Source of the DNA: Halothermothrix sp. DTU029 | GTDB taxonomy: Bacteria > Bacillota > Halanaerobiia > Halanaerobiales > DTU029 | Reading direction: 5' to 3' | Assembly: GCA_001512435.1 (NCBI GenBank) | Contig: LFRS01000168.1 | Span: 1-44,769, forward strand | Length of the DNA: 44,769 nucleotides | Position numbers and translations under genes: made by a program | Part shown: piece after piece, positions 17,001 through 25,020 of the stretch | Position numbering within the stretch: position 1 is the stretch's first letter | Layout of the letters: each line of letters starts with the position of its first letter | Notes under the pieces: generated by a model | The model's input: the letters and a program-made list of their open reading frames with translations, nothing else | Told to the model about the DNA's origin: nothing | Databases searched by the model: none

Positions 17001-17179
17001 AAGAGGAGTTTCAGCACCACATTTATAGGGATATCCTTGACAATAATCAAATCTGTGAGCTGAAACAAAAAACTGCTCAATCCGATAACTGTTACTATGG
17101 CTACCCCGGCCAGATATGGAAGCAAGACCTCTTTCATGATGTAGATATCTATTATCCTGTTTCGCCAAAATCTATACAT
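14033..17179 (-). CDS. Fusion: LptF/G permease + LptD-like outer-membrane LPS assembly protein
   Basis: 1048 residues in one uninterrupted frame. Residues 1-370 are a complete LptF/G permease: N-terminal helices, the family motif YGMSRLNRENEFTALRLGGIS, a periplasmic beta region, and C-terminal helices with TPLSLSSKDSRSVSIVF. At about 375-393 comes a signal-peptide-like segment (MPFLLVFYLLISFSLSVEA, SPase I-type V-E-A). After it comes an OstA/LptA-like domain (about 394-510, FNIYSADRLTYDHEKACYEL) and then a long Tyr/Trp/Arg-rich beta-strand region to the end, as in LptD barrels. The start ATG at 17179 follows AAGGGG by nine bases; an ATG at 17239 would be at the transcription start. The two halves normally sit in different membranes, so processing is likely. 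See findings. Confidence 0.85.
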   Translation of the reverse strand: MYRFWRNRIIDIYIMKEVLLPYLAGVAIVTVIGLSSFLFQLTDLIIVKDIPINVVLKLLFYQLPYIIVQSFPIAILFATLYGMSRLNRENEFTALRLGGISLYRLILPLIILGIVISGLTYYINEEIVPWTHHEAQNIIRINILKQPLPDVQDNVFFKGPEGRLFFVNKYKQEEGLLERIIVYELPVDEDYPVIITARSARILGNKWRLEGGIIHKYNEEGELYQALLFDTMEYEIASEVENFYGEQRTTAEMNRKRLKKEIDLFQRSGINVDSLLIDYHLKLTTPLSALIFILIGTPLSLSSKDSRSVSIVFTIVIVFLYYLILSISQSFGKNGKLDPLLAAWLPNIIFGLIGLILLLGREKWQNWLDRLYRFMPFLLVFYLLISFSLSVEAETFNIYSADRLTYDHEKACYELSGEILGQYGLYHIQAETIKVMMADGTEEAHYRVDEINIDGGKLTGCDLDKPHYYLDAKEVIIYPGDYLIAKHVVFRELNGKLPLFYTPYLYISLKEREQNLILEPGYSASRGWFLKATYRYWYQDQLPGELYLDYYTISGLAGGFKQHFLYEKDLKGYLYLYGQENRTDIPGLFNWQGELRIDNNKSQWETDTFIRYINYDDYSYTNGRVNLTNRADTWSLDLRSYFLSRDYYESDHKDNKDLDFDLIFDKNLPGKWRYHLDLYRDYRYKPEEPLKQRWGGSTYLARNLGRLDYRITLERRAPTFTEAEEEDQVSYYRLPEFSLNYRPAGPWSFDFKSGRYYEDRARVEGLRSQAGINYRRTWPLYKNSSFTTEQNLSGSIYRILEDKRENNFYGEYREEEYSIFGLPYQVNYSASHNLQVPLYPGLSWNTKYTYRDYWGDSPFTFDSTIRERVDTYLRYNRGGLYINLASGYDIYNLRYLPITATLRWQIRENWNLNIGTSYNPLENTFGDFVLTNKYKAEPWEINTGLRYDLNNKMVKELDNQLIFDLEDEWYLELNSRYDYRYNELRTANLALRKVFHCRSLTFRYDYVKQEYSLEYNINLFPGQSFSLGRSRDNDFIFDLGLDELLGKE

Positions 17180-17248
17180 AGAGCCAATACCCCTTGTCAG
17201 ATAATAAGCATTTCTATAATTCCTTCTCTTTCTACACATTATTTATTA

Positions 17249-17277
17249 TTCTACCAAGATTAAATAATACCTGCAAA
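17249..17277 (-). promoter_or_regulatory. lptF-D promoter (WTGCAGG-N18-GAAT class)
   Basis: The minus strand reads TTGCAGGT, with 18 bases between GCAGG and GAATAATA (equivalently TTGCAG-N17-TAGAAT). The predicted start near 17242 leaves about 60 nt before the preferred ATG at 17179. It heads the lptF-D and ostA-like genes and points away from the divergent subtilase gene. Confidence 0.62.
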
Positions 17278-17362
17278 AAAAGAAACTTCCATCATCTACC
17301 TAAAGGATTTTGCCCTTAGAAAGTTAATTTAAAATATAAATATAAATTGAGAAAAAGGGAAA

Positions 17363-18991
17363 ATGAAAGCAGGTATGATTATGTATAAAATAATGAAAAA
17401 ATCCAGCATTATTATTCTGGCCCTATTATCGGTCTCATTGCTTTTGACAGGTTGTAGTAATGATAGTACAAGGCAGGAACTCTTCCAGATCAAAGGCAGG
17501 GTAGAACTGTCCACATTACCTGCAGTAATGGCAGTACAGGACCTTAGGCCAAGGCATCCTGGCCAGCCAGACCAAAGAGAAAAACTGGCCATTAATTCTG
17601 TAGAAGAAAACCTCTTCACCCTTCCACTGGAAGCAGTTCAAATAAAGGCAAGGGAATATATTGTAAAATTTAATCAGGATATTGATAGGGCTTATCTCCA
17701 GAAGGAGATTTTAAAGGGAAAGGGCCAAATACTTAACAGGCTTAGAGATAATATCTATAAAATCAGCCTGGATGATGAAAACAGGGATATAATCAAGAAA
17801 TTGGAGGAAAACCCCCTGGTTTCCTATATAGAACCAGAGTATCTGGTACATATACAGCATATCCCCAATGATCCTGGTTATGCCAAACAATGGAATCTAA
17901 AACTCCTCAATCTGGAGACAGTCTGGCAGAACTGGTCAGGCAGTAAAGATACAATAGTGGCAGTAATTGATACAGGCATCCTCCCTGGCCATCCAGACCT
18001 GGCTGGCAATATCATACCCGGTTATGATTTTATCGATGATGACAATGACCCTACAGATACCAATAAGGAATTTAGCCATGGCACCCATGTTGCCGGTATT
18101 ATCGGGGCTATGACCAATAACCAGCAAGGGATAGCGGGTATAAACTGGCAGGTCAGTATTATGCCCATCCGGGTTATTGGAAAAGAAGGAACAGGAGATT
18201 ATAGTGCCCTCATCGCCGGCATCTATTGGGCTGTAGACAATGGAGCTAATGTAATCAACCTGAGCCTGGCTGGTTCCATGGATACCATCGCCCTGAGGGA
18301 GGCCATACAATATGCTGTCCAGCACCAGGTAACAGTAGTTGCTGCTGCCGGTAATAATGGTAGTAGTCCCATCCTCTACCCGGCAAGATATCCAGAAGTT
18401 ATCAGTGTTGGAGCTGTTGGACCTACCAGGGAAAGGGCCTATTACTCCAATTATGGTCCAGAACTGGACCTGGTGGCACCGGGAGGAGATAGTAGTATCC
18501 TTACAGAAGAATATAATACTATCCTCAGTACCGCCGGCTACATGGACAATAATACAGCTGTATATCAATATACCTGGGCCCAGGGTACCTCCATGGCTGC
18601 CCCCCATGTTTCTGCTTCAGTAGCCCTCCTCTATAGTGCCGGAATTACTGATCCAGTGGAGATACAGAGGCTTCTAAGGGAAACAGCTGATGATCTGGGC
18701 AGCCCCGGACCAGATAGTTTTTACGGAGCAGGCCTGCTCAATATAAAAAGGGCCCTGGCATACACTGGCTGGTATGAGGATGATACCAGTATACTGGTCC
18801 AGGCTATTAATAAAACAAGTGGGGAAAAGAAATCCGTCTTTGTAGATCCGGTCAAAAGAAACTTCACCCTGACCCTGGCCAGAGGGCCCTGGACAATAAA
18901 AGCCAGTTATGAAAACGAAACTGGCCAATACTCTGGAGAAATAGATATCCTGGTTCCTGCTGATAAGGAGATAGTAATAAAAATCCATTAA
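17363..18991 (+). CDS. Subtilisin-family (S8) serine protease, lipoprotein
   Basis: 542 residues and the only plus-strand gene. A lipoprotein signal peptide ends in the lipobox LLTGC (Cys31). A stretch of about 70 residues (95-165, REYIVKFNQDI through YIEPEYLV) resembles the inhibitor I9 propeptide. The catalytic domain has Asp203 (VIDTGILPGHPD), His239 (HGTHVAGI), oxyanion Asn331 (AAAGNNG) and Ser410 (GTSMAAPHVSAS), so it looks active. A C-terminal domain of about 75 residues is beta-rich. It should be anchored in a membrane facing the periplasm or outside and could act on envelope proteins. The start ATG has AAAGGG just upstream. It is convergent with the small OMP gene and divergent from lptF-D, interrupting the minus-strand cluster. 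Confidence 0.92.
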   Translation: MKAGMIMYKIMKKSSIIILALLSVSLLLTGCSNDSTRQELFQIKGRVELSTLPAVMAVQDLRPRHPGQPDQREKLAINSVEENLFTLPLEAVQIKAREYIVKFNQDIDRAYLQKEILKGKGQILNRLRDNIYKISLDDENRDIIKKLEENPLVSYIEPEYLVHIQHIPNDPGYAKQWNLKLLNLETVWQNWSGSKDTIVAVIDTGILPGHPDLAGNIIPGYDFIDDDNDPTDTNKEFSHGTHVAGIIGAMTNNQQGIAGINWQVSIMPIRVIGKEGTGDYSALIAGIYWAVDNGANVINLSLAGSMDTIALREAIQYAVQHQVTVVAAAGNNGSSPILYPARYPEVISVGAVGPTRERAYYSNYGPELDLVAPGGDSSILTEEYNTILSTAGYMDNNTAVYQYTWAQGTSMAAPHVSASVALLYSAGITDPVEIQRLLRETADDLGSPGPDSFYGAGLLNIKRALAYTGWYEDDTSILVQAINKTSGEKKSVFVDPVKRNFTLTLARGPWTIKASYENETGQYSGEIDILVPADKEIVIKIH

Positions 18992-19001
18992 ATATAAAAA
19001 G

Positions 19002-19046
19002 AAAGCCGCCCAGTTGAAAGAACCCTTCAAATGGCGGCTTTTTTCT
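19002..19046. terminator. Bidirectional intrinsic terminator
   Basis: An inverted repeat AAAGCCGCC/GGCGGCTTT with an inner TTGAA/TTCAA pair. It is followed by a T-run on the plus strand (GGCGGCTTTTTT) and by a T-rich stretch on the minus strand. It lies between the convergent subtilase and small OMP genes and can end both transcripts. Confidence 0.85.
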
Positions 19047-19131
19047 TCAGATAAAACCTTAAGATTATTTTACAGGCCTTAATAGGAACAGGCCAATTAG
19101 AAACTTATCTTTATACTGGCAGGCCTGAACC

Positions 19132-19728
19132 CTAGAAAAGGTAACCTATGCCCAGCCTTACCTCTTTTAAGTCTACAAAACCAAGATCCACCTTCATATT
19201 TTCCTGTAAATTCATCTGTACTCCAAAACTGACTTTACTATTCTTATATTCCCCTTTCAGATTAACAATGGGCAAAGAAGGCCTGGAACTGGTATTAATG
19301 GAAACCGGGTTTAAAATCTTATTAAAACCAATAAAGAGTCCAGCAGTACTGGCATCGGAAAAACCGATATGAGCCCGGAAACCCAGGCCTAAATCCTTGC
19401 TGGCCACAAGGTACAAATCCTCTTTCTGCAAACCTATAGCCACTGCAGGTTGTTCTGCTCCTTCCTGTACAAGGATTAATTTAGCCAGTATACCTGGCTC
19501 TGTATAATTATGGCCAAACTCTACAATCCCTCCCAGAGCCAGGGAAGGACTTACATTATATAGGCCGGAAACCTGCCGGTGGGTAGAACCAAGAAGCTCA
19601 CCAGAAATAAAGCCTTTGCCCCCTACCAAATCAGCTGTAGGGACCTCTACCAATTTATCCAGGGCTAAAACATTTATATTAATAAGTAATAAGAACAATA
19701 AGCCTAAAATAATTATATTCCTTTTCAT
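19132..19728 (-). CDS. Small predicted outer-membrane beta-barrel protein
   Basis: 198 residues, not assigned to a named family. A signal peptide (about 1-22, ending NVLA) is followed by short alternating amphipathic strands: [52 protein letters not shown]. The C-terminal strand RLGIGYLF ends in Phe, the classical BamA-recognised signal of outer-membrane barrels. It might be loosely related to YjbH-like envelope proteins ([20 protein letters not shown]). It overlaps lpxD by four bases (ATGA) and is the last gene of the tamB-bamA-lpxD operon, so it is probably co-expressed with its assembly machinery. Confidence 0.75.
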   Translation of the reverse strand: MKRNIIILGLLFLLLININVLALDKLVEVPTADLVGGKGFISGELLGSTHRQVSGLYNVSPSLALGGIVEFGHNYTEPGILAKLILVQEGAEQPAVAIGLQKEDLYLVASKDLGLGFRAHIGFSDASTAGLFIGFNKILNPVSINTSSRPSLPIVNLKGEYKNSKVSFGVQMNLQENMKVDLGFVDLKEVRLGIGYLF

Positions 19729-20771
19729 TCTTCCTCTTTCTCCTCCAATCGCCTGATTTTTTCCTCCAGTTCCTTTATTTTTTTCATCAGGTCAGGCAAT
19801 TTCCGGATAGCTGCCTGTTCCCTGAGGGCCGCCTTATGATCATGGGCAGGACGGCCAGAATAAAAAACCCCGGCAGGTACATCTTTAGTAACAACACTAT
19901 CACTGGCTATAACAGCCTGGTCTCCAATCCTGATATGCCCCACTACTCCTGTTTTACCAGCCAGGATAACTCTTTTACCTACTTCTGTACTGCCGGCTAT
20001 TCCAACCTGGGCAATAATTAAACAATCCGGGCCAATCTTTACATTATGGGCAATCTGTACCAGGTTATCTATCTTGCTTCCTGCCCCAATTACCGTTGGC
20101 CCACTGGCCCCCCTATCAATAGATACATTGGAACCAATCTCCACATTATCCTCTATAATCACATTACCCAGTTGAGGTATCTTATGATGGCCATCTGCAA
20201 CACTGACAAAACCATAGCCATCAGAACCAATTACTGTACCGGCATGAATAATAACATTGGAACCAATCACACTATCATACTCTACTACCACATTAGGATG
20301 AAGTACTGTATTATCACCTATCCGGCTGCCTTTACCTATAAAAACCCCTGGAGCCAGGGCAACATTATCTCCTATAACCACATCTTCTTCCACAACAACA
20401 TGGGCATGGATGGAGACATTCTTACCGATTCTGGCTTTGGGCGAGATAACAGCAGTAGGGTGTATGCCAGGGTCATAAAAGACAGCAGGAGCAAACAGGG
20501 CCGCCACCCGGGCATAGGCCAGGCGGGGATTTTTTACAGCTATAATGGTCTTCCTGCTCTCACTGATATTTTCCGGCACAATAATAGCAGCAGCCCGGGA
20601 TTTCTCTGCCTCAGCCAGATATTTTTTATCCTCAGCAAAGGTCAGGTCTTCTTCCTTGCTCTCTGCCACTCCAGCAATACCCTTTATTTTTAAGTCCGGA
20701 TCACCAATTACCCTTCCCCTTATTAATTCCGCCAATTCCCCCACAGTATAAAAGGAGCGGTCATTAGCCAT
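19725..20771 (-). CDS. lpxD: UDP-3-O-acylglucosamine N-acyltransferase LpxD
   Basis: 348 residues. An N-terminal LpxD domain ([36 protein letters not shown]) precedes a left-handed beta-helix of hexapeptide repeats ([20 protein letters not shown] on), with the catalytic-type His in [10 protein letters not shown] and the C-terminal helix ([16 protein letters not shown]). It adds the second acyl chain in lipid A synthesis, after LpxC. The start ATG at 20771 has AAGGAG about nine bases upstream and overlaps the preceding Skp-like gene's stop by eight bases. It is unlinked to lpxC-lpxA here but clustered with bamA and skp, as in Proteobacteria. Confidence 0.95.
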   Translation of the reverse strand: MANDRSFYTVGELAELIRGRVIGDPDLKIKGIAGVAESKEEDLTFAEDKKYLAEAEKSRAAAIIVPENISESRKTIIAVKNPRLAYARVAALFAPAVFYDPGIHPTAVISPKARIGKNVSIHAHVVVEEDVVIGDNVALAPGVFIGKGSRIGDNTVLHPNVVVEYDSVIGSNVIIHAGTVIGSDGYGFVSVADGHHKIPQLGNVIIEDNVEIGSNVSIDRGASGPTVIGAGSKIDNLVQIAHNVKIGPDCLIIAQVGIAGSTEVGKRVILAGKTGVVGHIRIGDQAVIASDSVVTKDVPAGVFYSGRPAHDHKAALREQAAIRKLPDLMKKIKELEEKIRRLEEKEEE

Positions 20772-21216
20772 TATTGGATTCTCCTTTTTCTTTAAAATTC
20801 TCATCCAATTTTTCGCTTACCTTATCTGTTATATCCTCTCCACCATAGTAAGCGCTTTCCCTATATAAGACAATGCTGATTCCTTCCTCTTCTACCACTT
20901 CTCTGATGGCCTGGTTTAATTCTTCATTCAAGTTGTTTTCCAGTCTCTGTTTATGATCCAGATATTCCTGGGAAATCAGGTCCAGCTCTTCTTGCCCTTC
21001 TTCAGGAGAAAGCTCTGCTTCCTTCTTCAGATACTCTGCTTCCAGTCTTTGCCCTATATTCAGCAACTCTGTCTGCAATTGTTGAGCTCTTTCACTATTC
21101 TGTAAAAGGGCATCTATATCCAGTAAGGCTATCTTCCCTGTCTTCTCTTTACTACAGCCTGCCAGGGCCAGGATTATTACAACTATCAATAAGATATAGA
21201 AAGAAAACTTTTTCAT
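20764..21216 (-). CDS. Skp/OmpH-like periplasmic chaperone, lipoprotein form
   Basis: 150 residues. A lipobox (ILALAGC, Cys21) marks it as a lipoprotein. [24 protein letters not shown] and the central coiled coil match the OmpH/Skp family, ending in [27 protein letters not shown], the typical family C-terminus (YGG.DIT). Skp trimers hold unfolded outer-membrane proteins on the way to BamA. The ATG follows the previous stop directly (TAAATG). Membrane-tethered Skp is unusual compared with soluble enterobacterial Skp. Confidence 0.85.
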   Translation of the reverse strand: MKKFSFYILLIVVIILALAGCSKEKTGKIALLDIDALLQNSERAQQLQTELLNIGQRLEAEYLKKEAELSPEEGQEELDLISQEYLDHKQRLENNLNEELNQAIREVVEEEGISIVLYRESAYYGGEDITDKVSEKLDENFKEKGESNNG

Positions 21217-22182
21217 TTAATACCTCACTTCCTTTTCCAGTATCGAAAGCTCTGCTTCCAGACTAAAATACTCCTGGGAAATATCCTGAATCAGGGCTTC
21301 CAGGGTAGCCAATTCCTGCCTGCTGAAAGAGCGAATCTCCTCTACCTTTTTCTCTATCTCCTCTGCCATCTCTTTCTCCTGTTCTTCCAGATAAGACCAG
21401 ACTAGCTGCTGGTTTTTGGCCTTTTCCTCCTCCAGCTCCTTTTTTATACTATTTTCCAGTTGTTTTTGATAAGCAGCCAATTCCTCATTATATTCTGCTT
21501 CCAGTTCCCCTATTCTATTCTCCATTTCCTCTTGCAGAAGAAGCTCTTTTTCCTGGAAAGCCAGATTATACTCTTCTTCCAGCCTCTTAATTTCCTCCAG
21601 GTACCTTTCTCTTTCTTCAGCAGGTAAATCCAGTAAGTTTAATTTCAGGTCATAATTGAGTTTGGCCAGATAAAAATCCTTGACCATATCCTCTCTATAG
21701 GTAGCCAATTCTGCCAGGAAATTTTCTTCCAGTTTTCTAACTTGCTCCTGAAGTTTTTCTGTATACAATTCTTTCTTGACCAGGACCTGTTCTAAATACT
21801 CCTCTTCCTTAGTTTGCACAAATTCCTGGTATTGGCCCTCCAATTTCTCCTGGAAATTTTTCAATTCTTCCTGATATTCTGTCCTGATTTTCTCCACCTG
21901 GATTAGAATATATTCTTCTATCTCCTGCCTTCTGGCAGCCAGCAGATCCCTCTTTTCCTTTAACAGGCTTTCCTGGTAAGCCAACTCAAGCCTTTTCTCT
22001 TCCAGGTATTGGTGTATAGTCTCCCCTTTTTTCCTGATTAAGCTATTTTCTTCAATTTTTCCCATATTTATAGCAGGGGTATCTGGTACTACTACACTCT
22101 GTGAGTTAATATAGAGAAAACCCAGAGCACCAAAAATAATAAGCAATATAAGTGTTAGCAATAACCTGGGAATAACCCTCAT
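21217..22182 (-). CDS. Membrane-anchored long coiled-coil protein (envelope, unknown)
   Basis: About 321 residues. One N-terminal membrane helix (about 5-27) is followed by almost continuous coiled coil (about 50-310) very rich in Glu, Lys, Gln and Leu, with no catalytic motif. The ATG at 22182 has AGGGAGG about nine bases upstream; a GTG three codons earlier overlaps that site. It lies between two Skp-like genes in the bamA-lpxD operon and may be a much-expanded Skp relative (the tail IQDISQEYFSLEAELSILEKE has no YGG.DIT motif) or a periplasmic spacer. The role is inferred from context only. Confidence 0.7.
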   Translation of the reverse strand: MRVIPRLLLTLILLIIFGALGFLYINSQSVVVPDTPAINMGKIEENSLIRKKGETIHQYLEEKRLELAYQESLLKEKRDLLAARRQEIEEYILIQVEKIRTEYQEELKNFQEKLEGQYQEFVQTKEEEYLEQVLVKKELYTEKLQEQVRKLEENFLAELATYREDMVKDFYLAKLNYDLKLNLLDLPAEERERYLEEIKRLEEEYNLAFQEKELLLQEEMENRIGELEAEYNEELAAYQKQLENSIKKELEEEKAKNQQLVWSYLEEQEKEMAEEIEKKVEEIRSFSRQELATLEALIQDISQEYFSLEAELSILEKEVRY

Positions 22183-22218
22183 ACCAGACACCCTCCCTAT
22201 CTTTGTCTTTTACAGATC

Positions 22219-22854
22219 CTATCCTTCATTATTTTCTTGAACAGCTAAGTCATCAAGTTCTCCATTTTCCGTTTCCGCTCCGAATCCAGCAGATCCTTCA
22301 TTATTTTCTTGAACAGCTAAGTCATCAAGGCTGGCTGCTGCTTCTCCGCCAGGGTTTTCTTCTCTATTAGCACTTTCTTGCCCGGGATCATTTTCCTTAT
22401 ATTTCTCTTCAATATAATTAATCACTTCTTCAGTCAGGTCAATTCCGCCATAGATTACATTGTTCTTATCCAGTACCATTTTTAACTCTTTTTGCCCGGC
22501 CAGTTCTGCAATCTCTTTTCTAATTTTGTCGATAATATTCTGGACTAATTCCCGTTCTCTTTGAGTCAATCTGGTCTGATATTGTTCCAGCAACTCCTGT
22601 TGCTCATTTTTTGCCAGGCCTTTGGCTTTTTCCTCTAACTCTGCCTGCATGGCCTGGGCCAGCTGGTTTAATTCCTCTTCTGCTTCAACCTTTTCTGGAT
22701 GATAATTAAAGATAACCCAGAGGTCTACATAGGCAATCCGACCAGCCATATCTGACCCAAGGACAGATTCTACCGGGCTTAAAAGAAAGAATAAGCCAGT
22801 AATTAATGCCAGCATTATCACCACTACTACTGATTTAGAACTTAATAACTTCAT
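22219..22854 (-). CDS. Skp/OmpH-like periplasmic chaperone with duplicated acidic tail
   Basis: About 211 residues. A signal peptide or anchor (about 1-34) is followed by the OmpH/Skp core: RIAYVDLWVIFNYHPEKVEA, a coiled-coil middle, and LKMVLDKNNVIYGGIDLTEEVI. A low-complexity acidic tail of about 50 residues contains LDDLAVQENNEG twice. The ATG at 22854 has AAGGGGG five bases upstream. It sits directly after bamA, the usual bamA-skp-lpxD arrangement. The tail repeat is also a perfect 37-bp DNA repeat (see the repeat entries). Confidence 0.87.
   Translation of the reverse strand: MKLLSSKSVVVVIMLALITGLFFLLSPVESVLGSDMAGRIAYVDLWVIFNYHPEKVEAEEELNQLAQAMQAELEEKAKGLAKNEQQELLEQYQTRLTQRERELVQNIIDKIRKEIAELAGQKELKMVLDKNNVIYGGIDLTEEVINYIEEKYKENDPGQESANREENPGGEAAASLDDLAVQENNEGSAGFGAETENGELDDLAVQENNEG
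22221..22257 (-). repeat. 37-bp direct repeat, copy 1 (Skp tail)
   Basis: Identical over 37 bases to 22293-22329, with an offset of 72 bases (24 codons), so the frame is kept. It encodes the last LDDLAVQENNEG of the Skp-like protein and touches the stop codon. Confidence 0.95.
22293..22329 (-). repeat. 37-bp direct repeat, copy 2 (Skp tail)
   Basis: Perfect partner of 22221-22257. Synonymous sites are identical too, which suggests a recent tandem duplication or ongoing slippage. Confidence 0.95.
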
Positions 22855-22886
22855 ATTTTCCCCCTTAAATTTTCTCACTATCACCA

Positions 22887-24548
22887 TTAGAAAGTATGGC
22901 CAATGCTAAAATGAGGTTGGCCCCCACCATCTTCATTAAAGCCATAATCCAGCCTTAACTGCCCGATGGGAGTATTCATTCTAAGACCAGCACCGATGGA
23001 ATATCTAAGATCTCCCAGGTCAATACTTTCTTCTTTTTCCCAGACATTTCCGGCATCAGCAAAAACCACAGCAGTAAAATTATCAGCAATAGGAAGGCGG
23101 TATTCCAGATTTAAGAGGAGGAGAGAATCACCATAAAAGGCTCCATACTCATAACCCCTCAGGCTCTGGGAACCACCCAGGGTGTATTTCTCCAGTTGAG
23201 GCAGCTCACCTTCTCCCTTGCCTGCCTTTAAGCGTAAAGCCCAGGCATGGTTGCTCTTAAATCCTGGATAAAACCTTCTCATATCCATATTATACTTAAC
23301 AAAATTCTCAGTTCCTCCCAGGAAATTTCCAGCATATTCTATAGAAAATATATCTATTGCTCCACCAGTAGGATTAAAGGGGTGATTAGTAGTATCTCTA
23401 TCTACCTGAAAAGTTAAACTGCGCAGTGCCTTTTTTTCTATCTCCTTATCTGCCAGCCACTCCCTTTCTGTATCTTCTGCTTTAAAGGTTATTTGACCAT
23501 CCCATTCATTGATTAGATTATGGCCTAAAAGGAGGTTACCACCTCGCCGGTTTAAACTATATTCTCTATCTTCTAGTTTTCCCGTTGAAGTCCGGTCATA
23601 AAGGCCGATACCAAAGGAAGTCCTGGTACCCAGCAACCAGGGTTCATAAAAATTAATTGAGTAATTGGTTACACCCCCAAACTGCCATTGGAAGCCCAGG
23701 GTCTGGCCATTACCCAGCAGGTTCCTTTCCTGGATATCAATATAACCTAACCAACCATCCTTGGTACTATAGGTAACCCCTACTGACAGTAGGCCGGTTT
23801 TGGCTTCTGCTACCTCAATGATGATATTAGCAGTATTCTCCAGGATACTAACCCTTTCCAGTTGTGGGTTAAACTCGGCAAAGAGATTCAACCTGACCAG
23901 GTTCTGGAAGGAATTCTGCAGGACATTCATATTTAATACATCCCCAGGTTTAAATTCCAATTGCCGCAGGATAACAAAATCTTTGGTTTTCTCATTCCCC
24001 TTCAGGATAATATCATTAATATAACCTTCATTAAACCTGACTGTAAGTATACCATCATCTGAAATATGCAAATCAGTTAACATGGCCAGGATATAGCCGG
24101 CCTCCTGATATGCCTGCTCTATCTCTCTTCTGCCTTGCAAAAGGGTATTATGATTCAATACTTCACCTTTTTGGACTCCCAATAAAGATAAAATCTCTTC
24201 TTCGGAAAAAGACTCTACTCCTTCTATCAGTATATCCTTTATGACAGGATATTCAACAAGCTCAAAAATAGCCTTTAAACCACCCAGGTAAACCTCAAAA
24301 GAAACACTGGCATCCTGAAAATAACCTAGATCATAGATCCTTTGTAAATCTGCCTTTATTACCTCTTCATCCAGAGGTTTCCCTATTTCTGTCTCCAGGA
24401 GAGTCAGGATCTCTTCAGTACTAACCCGCTGGTTTCCCTCCAGCTCCAGGGCAGTTATTATATGGAAACCTTCATTTGCCAGTACCACACTATTGATTAG
24501 TAGAATAAGAAACAAAGAAACTAAAAATATCCTCCCTGCCTTTTTCAA
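22887..24548 (-). CDS. bamA: BamA/Omp85 outer-membrane protein assembly factor
   Basis: 553 residues. After a signal peptide (about 1-24) there are three POTRA-like domains: ITALELEGNQRVSTEEIL, IKDILIEGVESFSEEEIL and INDIILKGNEKTKDFVILRQ. The 16-stranded Omp85 barrel starts near 260, with the conserved LRGYEYG loop motif (L6 VRGF/Y type), FADAGNVW and the C-terminal FSIGHTF. It folds beta-barrels into the outer membrane. Three POTRAs instead of five makes it shorter than the proteobacterial protein; TamA also has three, but context (skp, lpxD) supports BamA. tamB is two genes upstream, so one Omp85 may serve both roles. Confidence 0.93.
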   Translation of the reverse strand: MKKAGRIFLVSLFLILLINSVVLANEGFHIITALELEGNQRVSTEEILTLLETEIGKPLDEEVIKADLQRIYDLGYFQDASVSFEVYLGGLKAIFELVEYPVIKDILIEGVESFSEEEILSLLGVQKGEVLNHNTLLQGRREIEQAYQEAGYILAMLTDLHISDDGILTVRFNEGYINDIILKGNEKTKDFVILRQLEFKPGDVLNMNVLQNSFQNLVRLNLFAEFNPQLERVSILENTANIIIEVAEAKTGLLSVGVTYSTKDGWLGYIDIQERNLLGNGQTLGFQWQFGGVTNYSINFYEPWLLGTRTSFGIGLYDRTSTGKLEDREYSLNRRGGNLLLGHNLINEWDGQITFKAEDTEREWLADKEIEKKALRSLTFQVDRDTTNHPFNPTGGAIDIFSIEYAGNFLGGTENFVKYNMDMRRFYPGFKSNHAWALRLKAGKGEGELPQLEKYTLGGSQSLRGYEYGAFYGDSLLLLNLEYRLPIADNFTAVVFADAGNVWEKEESIDLGDLRYSIGAGLRMNTPIGQLRLDYGFNEDGGGQPHFSIGHTF

Positions 24549-25000
24549 TCTCTAACGCCTCCCATATTATTTTCTTCCATTAAATTAATATTAATCCATT
24601 CTGGATTTCTTTCTCTCCACCCCTCATAATTTTCTCCCTGTAACCAATTCCCATAAATCAGCTTTAATTCTGTCCCTTCTTTCCTGGCCAGAATATTATC
24701 CCGATAACTGGAAAAACCAAGGGCAAAAAGCAAGATAATTACCAATAAGAAGGGAATAAATCCTTTTTTGAACCAGAAAGCCCCTGGAAGTGGCTTTTTA
24801 CGGGAAAAATAACTGTCCTCCCAGGCCTTGCGTACTTCTGCTTCAGCCAGTGACAGGTAGACCTCTCCTTCCACTATACTGCCTCTTTGAATCCTTTCTT
24901 CCGCCCTTGCTAACCAATCCCGGGCAAAGGCAATATGCTTGAGCACTCTTTTCACACTAAGTTTCTCACCTCTTCCCTTTACCCTGACCCTCTTCTTCAC
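24545..25000 (-). CDS. Small single-pass membrane protein, unknown
   Basis: 151 residues from a GTG. A basic N-terminal region with a helical stretch (HIAFARDWLARAEERIQRG...) is predicted cytoplasmic, one membrane helix lies at about 78-95 (GFIPFLLVIILLFALGF), and the acidic C-terminal tail of about 50 residues would be periplasmic. A GTG at 24955 with AGAGGTGAG upstream is an equally good start. It overlaps bamA by four bases (ATGA) and follows the sigma factor gene after a 132-base gap. The position and topology (cytoplasmic head, single helix, periplasmic tail) would suit an envelope-sensing partner of the sigma factor, but no anti-sigma motif is recognisable. Confidence 0.65.
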   Translation of the reverse strand: MKKRVRVKGRGEKLSVKRVLKHIAFARDWLARAEERIQRGSIVEGEVYLSLAEAEVRKAWEDSYFSRKKPLPGAFWFKKGFIPFLLVIILLFALGFSSYRDNILARKEGTELKLIYGNWLQGENYEGWRERNPEWININLMEENNMGGVRD

Positions 25001-25020
25001 ATCTCCTCTATTTAATATCT

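Noticed and set aside
17281-17360. Possible SigH-like site (AAAGGATTTT...TAAT) for the subtilase
   Set aside because: It lacks the GAAT core, and the sigma-A elements nearby (TTGCCC with AATATA) are equally weak; the promoter is left unassigned.
17936-18607. 223-codon open frame antisense to the subtilase
   Set aside because: Ser/Ile-rich shadow of the real gene with no RBS or recognisable domain.
20046-20693. 215-codon open frame antisense to lpxD
   Set aside because: Asn/Ile/Tyr-rich composition mirrors hexapeptide-repeat codons of lpxD; no RBS and no family match.
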